Positions 58,619 through 64,000 of a stretch of 64,000 nt of DNA are shown here, piece after piece; the first letter of the stretch is position 1, and the number at the start of each line of letters is the position of its first letter. The DNA is from an uncultured Oscillospiraceae bacterium (GTDB lineage: Bacteria; Bacillota; Clostridia; Oscillospirales; Oscillospiraceae). Location of the stretch: the NCBI GenBank assembly GCA_910588495.1, contig CAJUPU010000001.1, forward strand, positions 88,651 to 152,650. Reading direction: 5' to 3'. Below the pieces are notes generated by a model. That model was given only the letters and a program-made list of their open reading frames with translations, was not told the origin of the DNA and did not search any database. The position numbers and the translations under genes are program-made.

Positions 58619-59956
58619 ATGAATGTCTATGAGGAGTACCAAAAAAAGCTGGTCACGCCCCAGGAGGCGGTGAAGCTGGTGAAGGACGGGGACTGGGTGG
58701 ACTTCAGCCAGACCTGTTCCTTCCCGGAGGCGCTGGACGAGGCCCTGGCCCAGCGCCGCGACGAGCTGCGCGACGTGAAGATCCGCTGCGCCATCTCCAT
58801 GAAGCCGGTCCAGGTGGTGGAGCAGGACCCGGAGCACAAGGCCTTCACCTACAACGTCTGGCACTGTTCCGGCCTGGACCGGAAGTATCTGGACCGGGGG
58901 CTGGCCTTCTACACCCCCATGCTCTTCCGGGACTGCGGGTCCTACTACCGGCGGGGCTACGCCCCGGTGAACGTGGCCATGGTGTCCGTGCCCCCCATGG
59001 ACTCCCACGGCTATTTCAGCTACAGTCTGACCAACTGCTGTATGCAGGAGGTGCTGGACGCGGCGGACCACATCATTTTGGAGGTCAACGAGCACCTGCC
59101 CGTGATCTACGGCATGGAGGGGGACCATATCCACATCTCCCAAGTGGACTATGTGGTGGAGGGACACCGGGACGTGGGCTTGGCCCCCGGCGGCGAGGCC
59201 ACCGAGACGGACCGGCAGATCGCCGCCAACATCTTTCCTTATCTCTACGACGGCATCACCCTCCAGCTGGGGATCGGCGGTATGCCCAACGCCCTGGGCG
59301 GGCTGATCGCCGGGTCCGACTTGAAGGACATCGGGATGCACACGGAGCTCATGAGCGACGGCTACCTGAAGCTCTACCAGGCGGGCAAGCTGACCAACCG
59401 GAAAAAGCCCGTCCTGCGGGGCAAGGGGGTATTCTCCATCTGCAACGGCTCCCGGGAGCTGTACGCCTTCCTGGACCACAACATGGACATTCTCTCCGCC
59501 CCCATGCGCTTCGTCAACGACCCCTGTGTGCTGCGGCGGATGGACCACTTCGTCTCGATCAACAGCTGCATCGCCATGGACCTCTACGGCCAAGTCTGCT
59601 CCGAGACCTCCGGCACCCGTCACATCAGCGGCACCGGCGGCCAGCTGGACTTCGTCACCGGGGCCTATATGGCCGACCACGGCCAGGCGTTCCTGGCCAT
59701 GACCTCCACCTTCACCGACAAGGCCGGTGCCCGCCGCTCCCGCGTGCTGCCCAGGTTCACCGGCGGCGACGTGATCACCACCCCCCGGACCCAGGCCCCC
59801 AGCATGGTCACCGAATTCGGCGTGGCCCGGCTGTCCGGTCTGTCCACCTGGCAGCGGGCGGAGGCCATCATCTCCATCGCCCACCCGGACTTCCGGGAGG
59901 AGCTGATCGCCGCCGCCCAGGCGCAGAAGATCTGGCGGCAGTCCAACAAGCGCTGA
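58619..59956 (+). CDS. Acyl-CoA:acetate (4-hydroxybutyrate/butyryl) CoA-transferase family protein
   Basis: Class I CoA-transferase of 445 residues. It begins YEEYQKKLVTPQEAVKLVKDGDWVDFS, has GHREVGL-like and GIGGMPNALGGLIA segments, and IGMHTELMSDGYLKLY, where Glu243 is the expected catalytic residue that forms a glutamyl-CoA thioester. SGTRHISGTGGQLDFVTGAYM matches the C-terminal family block. It swaps CoA between an acyl-CoA and acetate. AAGGGAG precedes the ATG; a frame reaching back over the GntR gene is rejected. With the oxidoreductase it would finish 2-oxoacid breakdown to a carboxylic acid. Confidence 0.9.
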   Translation: MNVYEEYQKKLVTPQEAVKLVKDGDWVDFSQTCSFPEALDEALAQRRDELRDVKIRCAISMKPVQVVEQDPEHKAFTYNVWHCSGLDRKYLDRGLAFYTPMLFRDCGSYYRRGYAPVNVAMVSVPPMDSHGYFSYSLTNCCMQEVLDAADHIILEVNEHLPVIYGMEGDHIHISQVDYVVEGHRDVGLAPGGEATETDRQIAANIFPYLYDGITLQLGIGGMPNALGGLIAGSDLKDIGMHTELMSDGYLKLYQAGKLTNRKKPVLRGKGVFSICNGSRELYAFLDHNMDILSAPMRFVNDPCVLRRMDHFVSINSCIAMDLYGQVCSETSGTRHISGTGGQLDFVTGAYMADHGQAFLAMTSTFTDKAGARRSRVLPRFTGGDVITTPRTQAPSMVTEFGVARLSGLSTWQRAEAIISIAHPDFREELIAAAQAQKIWRQSNKR

Positions 59957-59967
59957 ACAGAATGCCA

Positions 59968-60006
59968 TGACAAGAGCCGTCCCGCTTTGCGGGGCGGCTC
60001 TTGTCA
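59968..60006 (+). terminator. Terminator-like hairpin after the CoA-transferase
   Basis: TGACAAGAGCCG-T-CCCGC / GCGGG-GCGGCTCTTGTCA: a long stem of about 17 pairs with loop TTT. No T run follows, so it may act mainly as an mRNA 3' stabiliser. Confidence 0.65.
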
Positions 60007-60156
60007 ACCCTCGCGGGCCTCCGGTCCCCTTCCCCGCCTATTGCCTCCTCCCGCCGCGGCTGATACAATGGCGGTGGGACATCCCGAAAATATCCCGCTC
60101 TGTCTTGTAACATACTACCCCCCAATGGGATATATAGCGTGAAAGGAGGCAGGACC

Positions 60157-60645
60157 ATGGACGATATGGACGCCGTCTACCGCCGCCACGCCCAGACGGT
60201 CTACAGGTTCCTCCTGACCCAGTGCCGGGACCCGGACCTGGCGGAGGAGCTGACCCAGGAGACCTTTTGTCAAGCGATCCGCTCCATCCAGCGCTTCGAC
60301 GGCTCGTGCAAGCTGTCCGTCTGGCTGTGCCAGATCGCCAAGCACCTGTGGTACCAGCATCTGCGCAGGCACCGGCGGGACCCCCTCCCCCTGGACCACC
60401 TGCCGGAGGTCCCCGCCCCCTCGGCGGAGGAGGGGCTGCTGGAACAGGAGGGCCATATGTCCCTCCTGCGGCAGATCCACCGGCTGCCCCCCCTCCAGCG
60501 GGAGGTGGTCTATCTCCGGGCCTTCGGCGGGCTCAGCTTCCGGGAGATCGGCGAGGTGCTGGAGCGGACCGAGACCTGGGCCCGGGTGACCTTTTACCGG
60601 AGCAAGGAAAAACTTCGCAATGGAGGTGCGGAAGATGAAAAATGA
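60157..60645 (+). CDS. ECF-type RNA polymerase sigma factor (module 1)
   Basis: ECF sigma of 162 residues. Region 2 (MDAVYRRHAQTVYRFLLTQCRDPDLAEELTQETFCQAI) and region 4 (LPPLQREVVYLRAFGGLSFREIGEVLERTETWARVTFYRSKEKL) are both complete. The start MDDMDAVYRRH follows AAAGGAGGCAGG. The anti-sigma gene starts inside its last codons, the standard coupled arrangement. Target promoters are not known; no CGTC-type element stands out upstream of this gene. Confidence 0.93.
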   Translation: MDDMDAVYRRHAQTVYRFLLTQCRDPDLAEELTQETFCQAIRSIQRFDGSCKLSVWLCQIAKHLWYQHLRRHRRDPLPLDHLPEVPAPSAEEGLLEQEGHMSLLRQIHRLPPLQREVVYLRAFGGLSFREIGEVLERTETWARVTFYRSKEKLRNGGAEDEK

Positions 60646-61699
60646 TCTGACCTGCGGCCTGGTCCGCGACCTGCTGCCCAGCTATGTGGACGGGCTCTTG
60701 GGCCCGGAGTCCCGGGAGGCGGTGGACCGGCACCTGGCGGACTGCCCCGGCTGCTCCGCCGCCCTGGCCGCGATGAGAGCGCCGGAGGGGGAGGCCGGGC
60801 CGGAGGCGGAAGAACAGACCCGGGAGGTGGACTATTTGAAGCGGGTGAAAAAGCGCAACGCCTGGAAGATCGTCCTGGCGGTGGCGTGCACCGCAGGCGC
60901 GCTGTTCGCGGCGCTGCTGCTGAAAGCGTTCGTCATCGGCACGCCCTTCCAGCCCGAGCTCATGGCCGCCGTGGGGACCGTGGAGGGCGATACCCTCCAC
61001 CTGTCGCTGATGTCCGTGACATCCGCCCACGCCTTCCACAGCTGGCGGGTGGAGATCAAGGACGGCACGGCCTCCATCTACGCCCGGGACGTGCTGGTGT
61101 CCCCGCTGTTCTCCAACGGGGGCGGCGCGGTGGACGTTCCTCTGGACGGAGTGCGGGAGGTATGGCTGGGCGGACCCGAGGGGAAGCTGCTGTGGCAGGA
61201 CGGCATGACGATCTCCCGGCTGGCCCGGGACCTGATGGACGCCAAAACGCCCTACTGCGGGAATCCCACCGCCATGGCCCGCATCACGGAACTCCTGCGC
61301 CTCCCGGTCTACTTCGGAAGCTACACCTTCAGCCTCCAGACCTCCGACCGGCCCTATGCCTGGACGATCGAGTCCGCCAACCCGCTCAACGACGACCAGC
61401 TCCGGCTGGCGGACGCCCATAACATGCTGGCCCTGGCGCTGGTGGGCAACCTGGAGGTATCCCGGTACGTCTGCCCCGGCCGGGAGGGGAAGCCGGAGAC
61501 AGTCGGGAGCTTGACGCTGGAGGAGGCGGACGGCACGCTCCTGCCCCAGATGGTAGCGGAGTACAACGCCGCCCACGGCACCGACTGGGCGCCCAAGCTC
61601 AGCGTCAAGGACTACGCCCGGACCCCGGCGGACCTCCAGCGGCTGCTGCTGATCCTGGGCTCCTATCACGGCCTGGACCTGTCCCTCACCGGGATCTGA
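60635..61699 (+). CDS. Zinc-finger anti-sigma factor with extracytoplasmic domain (DUF4825-like)
   Basis: Protein of 354 residues. N-terminal zf-HC2 anti-sigma domain: TCGLVRDLLPSYVDGLLGPESREAVDRHLADCPGCSAAL with HxxxCxxC zinc residues. One membrane segment follows (about 83-102, IVLAVACTAGALFAALLLKAF), then a large outside domain resembling DUF4825 of clostridial anti-sigmas. It should hold the sigma at the membrane until an envelope signal arrives. The start follows GGAGG at eight bases and overlaps the sigma stop by 11 bp. Confidence 0.85.
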   Translation: MKNDLTCGLVRDLLPSYVDGLLGPESREAVDRHLADCPGCSAALAAMRAPEGEAGPEAEEQTREVDYLKRVKKRNAWKIVLAVACTAGALFAALLLKAFVIGTPFQPELMAAVGTVEGDTLHLSLMSVTSAHAFHSWRVEIKDGTASIYARDVLVSPLFSNGGGAVDVPLDGVREVWLGGPEGKLLWQDGMTISRLARDLMDAKTPYCGNPTAMARITELLRLPVYFGSYTFSLQTSDRPYAWTIESANPLNDDQLRLADAHNMLALALVGNLEVSRYVCPGREGKPETVGSLTLEEADGTLLPQMVAEYNAAHGTDWAPKLSVKDYARTPADLQRLLLILGSYHGLDLSLTGI

Positions 61700-61713
61700 C
61701 AGACGCAAGACCG

Positions 61714-61750
61714 GCGCCCCGCTGCTCCAACGGCAGCGGGGCGCTTTTTT
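61714..61750 (+). terminator. Terminator of ECF module 1
   Basis: GCGCCCCGCTGC / GCAGCGGGGCGC stem with a seven-base loop, followed by six T. It separates the convergent ECF modules. Confidence 0.85.
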
Positions 61751-61791
61751 GGCCTCCAGCAGAGTCCCTGCCTCACCGAGCCGGACCGAGG

Positions 61792-63222
61792 CTATCTGCG
61801 GTAGGCCGTGGTCTCCCCCGTGTCCTCCTGGCCCAGGAGCGCCCCGGAGGCATCGAAGGTGTAGCGGAACACCTGGCAGGTGCCGCCGATGGAGAACGAG
61901 CTGGTCATCGGGGAGAAGAAGGTGTCCGCCACGCTCTCCACATCCCAGATCAGCTCCCCGGCGTCGTTCACGGCCAGCTTGCCGCCCAGGGAGCCCTTGA
62001 CGGACCAGAAGGTCTCGGGCGCGCCCCCCTCCGGGCCGCACAGCAACAGCACCGCCGTGTAGTTGTCCCGCACCAGGGGGGTGAGCTCCTCGCTGGAGAT
62101 CTCCATGACGCCCTTGTCAAACAAATAGTCCAGGATATCGGCGATCTCATGCCGCCCGCCCCCGTCCACCTGCTTGGGGACGGCGTAGGCGGACAGATAC
62201 ACCCGGCCCCCGAATTCGATCATGTCGGTGATGACGTAATTGCAGTCCTCCCCCTGGTAGGTGAAGGTGTCCAGGAGATTGCCCTCCCGGTCCAGCTTCA
62301 CCAGCCGGGCGGTCTCGCCTGTGGCGCTGTTGCCCAGCTGGGCCAGATAGCCGTCCCCCAGGCGAACCACGTTCCAGATGCCAAATCTGCCCGCCTCGGT
62401 CTTGTGGAAGGACAGCTCGTTCCCGTCCGTGTCGTATTGGCTCAGGCAGAGGTATTCAAAGTCCCCCCGGCTCACCACCGCCCAGGTGCCGTCCCCGTTG
62501 TCCACCACCTGGGACACATACTCGTGCCGGAACCCGTGGCCCACCGGCTTCTGCCACAGGATGTTCCCGCTCTCGTCCACCCGGGCCACCCAGGGCACGG
62601 AGGTCTGCTCGCTGGACCAGGTGTAGGTCTCCCCCCACACCGCCGTCCCGCCGGACACGGGGGCCCAGTCCGTCACGCAGAACTGGTCGAACTGCGCCCG
62701 CCACACCAGCTCGCCGTCCTTGTAATGGCTCAAATAGCACCGGTCAAAGACCTGGAAGCCCAGCTTCTCGTCCAGTTTCTCCACGTACTCGAACCGATAG
62801 TCCAGGGGGGCGAAGGGGCTGGCTGCGGGGTCCTTGCTGTTCCACAGCTCCGCCAGCTCCTCCGGGGTGGGCTGGCGCTGGTCGATCTCCCACCCCGGCA
62901 CCGCCCGTTCGATCACCTGGGCCGTCTTGTCGTAGCTGAACCGCTGGGTGGTGATGTCCCGGTACACCGCCTTCACATCCGCCCGGCTCAGTCCCTCGGT
63001 GGACAGGCCGTTCTCGTCAAAGAACGCCGCCGCCTCGCCGTACTCCTTCGCCTCGGCGGCAAAGGCCGCCCCCACCAGACCGGCCGCCAGGGCCAGGCAG
63101 GCGGCCAGCGCCGCCCAACGCTGAAGAGCCGGCGCCTTCCTGCGGGGCGCGGCGATCTCGCTGCGTTCCAAAATATCGTCCTCTACTCCGTCAAACGCCC
63201 GAAACAGCTCGTTTTTATTCAT
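61792..63222 (-). CDS. Membrane-anchored partner of ECF module 2, putative anti-sigma
   Basis: Protein of 476 residues. A cytoplasmic arm of about 35 residues (MNKNELFRAFDGVEDDILE...) precedes one membrane segment (about 34-55), then a large extracytoplasmic region with repeated short strands (VPWVARVDESGNILW, ARLVKLDREGNLLDTF, LCLSQYDTDGNELSF), a beta-propeller-like pattern. No zf-HC2 zinc site is seen. Its ATG overlaps the stop of the ECF sigma gene by four bases. It is the likely sensor or anti-sigma partner by position; no direct homology is recognised. Confidence 0.8.
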   Translation of the reverse strand: MNKNELFRAFDGVEDDILERSEIAAPRRKAPALQRWAALAACLALAAGLVGAAFAAEAKEYGEAAAFFDENGLSTEGLSRADVKAVYRDITTQRFSYDKTAQVIERAVPGWEIDQRQPTPEELAELWNSKDPAASPFAPLDYRFEYVEKLDEKLGFQVFDRCYLSHYKDGELVWRAQFDQFCVTDWAPVSGGTAVWGETYTWSSEQTSVPWVARVDESGNILWQKPVGHGFRHEYVSQVVDNGDGTWAVVSRGDFEYLCLSQYDTDGNELSFHKTEAGRFGIWNVVRLGDGYLAQLGNSATGETARLVKLDREGNLLDTFTYQGEDCNYVITDMIEFGGRVYLSAYAVPKQVDGGGRHEIADILDYLFDKGVMEISSEELTPLVRDNYTAVLLLCGPEGGAPETFWSVKGSLGGKLAVNDAGELIWDVESVADTFFSPMTSSFSIGGTCQVFRYTFDASGALLGQEDTGETTAYRR

Positions 63223-63776
63223 CGGTATCCCTCCTTCAAGAGATGGGCCCTCAGCTTTTTCCTCGTCCGGCTCAAGATCACCATCACATGGTTCTCGCTC
63301 AGGCCGTACCGCCCCGCGATCTCCGCCACCGGCTCGGCGAAGAAATACCGGCGCACCAGCACGTTCCCCTCCCGCTCCGGCAGCGCCTCCACGAAGCGGC
63401 GGATGGACTCCCGCAGCTCCTTGGCCTCATAGGCGGCCTCCGCGTCCGGCCCGCCGCCCAGGCACTCCCCCAGCTCGTCCAGGACCAGGGCGATCTCGCC
63501 ACCGCCCCGCTTTTGCGCGTTTCTGGCGTGGAAGCGGTCGAGGGCCAGGTTGCGGACGATCCTTGCCAGGAACAGCCGGAGCACGCCGGGCCTCTGGGGC
63601 GGTATGGCGTTCCAGGCGTGGAGCCAGGCGTCGTTGACGCACTCCTCCGAGTCCTCCGGGGCGTGCAGGATGTTCTCCGCCGCAGCAAAGCAGTACGCGC
63701 CGTACTTCTTGGCGGCTTCCGATATGGCCTCCGGGTCCTTTCGCCAAAAGAGCTCTACGATCTGACTGTCCTCCAA
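63219..63776 (-). CDS. ECF-type RNA polymerase sigma factor (module 2)
   Basis: ECF sigma of 185 residues. Region 2 (QIVELFWRKDPEAISEAAKKYGAYCFAAAENILHAPEDSEECVNDAWLHAWNAIP) and region 4 (LPEREGNVLVRRYFFAEPVAEIAGRYGLSENHVMVILSRTRKKL) are present. The start is a TTG (MEDSQIVELF) preceded by AAAGGGGG; no better ATG exists before region 2. It is paired with the downstream membrane protein. A probable self-recognised promoter is upstream. Confidence 0.92.
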   Translation of the reverse strand: MEDSQIVELFWRKDPEAISEAAKKYGAYCFAAAENILHAPEDSEECVNDAWLHAWNAIPPQRPGVLRLFLARIVRNLALDRFHARNAQKRGGGEIALVLDELGECLGGGPDAEAAYEAKELRESIRRFVEALPEREGNVLVRRYFFAEPVAEIAGRYGLSENHVMVILSRTRKKLRAHLLKEGYR

Positions 63777-63821
63777 TGTGATGCCCCCTTTCTCTCCTTG
63801 GAAGGTCCCTTCACCCTATAA

Positions 63822-63847
63822 GACGGGAAAACCCGGAAAACCTTACA
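63822..63847 (-). promoter_or_regulatory. Candidate ECF-type promoter of module 2
   Basis: Minus strand: TGTAAG (63847-63842), 16-bp spacer, CGTC (63825-63822). TGtAAc/CGTC at 16 bp is the usual layout of Firmicute ECF promoters, which often drive their own operon. A sigma-A promoter is not evident here. Confidence 0.55.
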
Positions 63848-63877
63848 AAGATCGTTCCGCCCTTCCCAAAAGCGGCA

Positions 63878-63909
63878 GGGGAGCGCCGGCCTAACGGCCG
63901 GCGCTCCCC
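63878..63909. terminator. Perfect 14-bp hairpin upstream of ECF module 2
   Basis: GGGGAGCGCCGGCC-TAAC-GGCCGGCGCTCCCC. It probably ends the minus-strand gene entering from the right edge; only a weak T run (CTTTTGG) follows on that strand. Confidence 0.65.
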
Positions 63910-63941
63910 TTGGCAGCAAGCTTTTGTTCCCTTGTCTCGAT

Positions 63942-64000
63942 TCAGTCCAGCGGCTTCATGGTGGGGAATTGTTTCGCCACTCTACATACCGTTACATAAG
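63942..64000 (-). CDS. Possible 3' end of a gene cut by the right edge
   Basis: The last 59 bases read on the minus strand as YVTVCRVAKQFPTMKPLD and stop, 33 bp before a strong hairpin. Too little is present to identify the gene or to be sure it is coding. Confidence 0.35.
   Translation of the reverse strand, partial: YVTVCRVAKQFPTMKPLD

Noticed and set aside
60064..60140. ECF-type promoter ahead of module 1
   Set aside because: TGTAAC is present at about 60106-60111, but no CGTC or similar -10 lies at 15-17 bp, so I do not call it.

Overview
The window is GC-rich DNA from an endospore-lineage anaerobic Firmicute. The best guess is a gut Oscillospiraceae/Clostridia relative (Flavonifractor-, Intestinimonas- or Lawsonibacter-like). 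The basis is GC-rich third positions, the sporulation-lineage genes yqfC, yqfD and spoVD, a SAM-I riboswitch before metK, FeoAB, a ferredoxin-dependent 2-oxoacid oxidoreductase and an acetate/butyrate-type CoA-transferase. The genus is inference. I see no rRNA, tRNA, CRISPR array, phage or transposase. Layout. 1-7,500 (minus): a division/cell-wall (dcw) operon running mraZ-rsmH-ftsL-like-spoVD-(degenerate Mur-ligase-like gene)-mraY-ftsW, with a strong promoter and MraZ-type repeats ahead of mraZ; ftsW runs off the left edge. 7,600-11,700 (minus): uvrC-rsmD-coaD-coiled-coil gene, and ptsH as its own unit. 11,870-22,390 (minus): yqfC-yqfD-phoH-[XRE gene and an opposed 60-aa gene]-ybeY-acyltransferase-era-yqzL-recO-GT-C glycosyltransferase-mutS2. 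22,510-34,100: an RluA-type pseudouridine synthase; the macromolecular-synthesis group dgt-yigZ-dnaG-rpoD (minus); a PiT phosphate transporter; a MATE exporter; metK behind a SAM-I riboswitch; and a polytopic O-antigen-ligase-like protein. 34,100-42,050: feoAB, a rhomboid-like membrane protein, pepT, tmcAL, ackA with a structured leader, a small XRE regulator, an intergenic repeat, and ruvX with an attenuator-like leader. 42,200-50,800: a heterodimeric ABC exporter behind a 24-codon leader peptide and terminator, a coiled-coil protein, a second MATE exporter, and a type-IV-permease-like membrane protein overlapping a LysR regulator. 50,780-60,010: a catabolic island with a FAD oxidoreductase and SLC13-type transporter operon, then a P-loop protein, a triple 35-bp hairpin repeat, a four-subunit 2-oxoacid:ferredoxin oxidoreductase, a GntR/FCD regulator and a CoA-transferase. 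60,100-63,850: two convergent ECF sigma/membrane-partner modules. How it fits together: most of the window is housekeeping with strong sigma-A promoters and clear terminators. The accessory chemistry lies at 50.8-60 kb and fits uptake of an organic acid, oxidation of a 2-oxoacid to acyl-CoA with ferredoxin reduction, and CoA transfer to acetate; acetate kinase at 39.8 kb could make ATP from acetyl phosphate. The substrates are not readable from sequence. The least explained items are the remnant Mur ligase, the leader-peptide attenuator before the ABC exporter, the ruvX leader, the inverted 60-aa gene with ACGTAC operator sites, the ackA leader fold and the 3 x 35-bp hairpin array.
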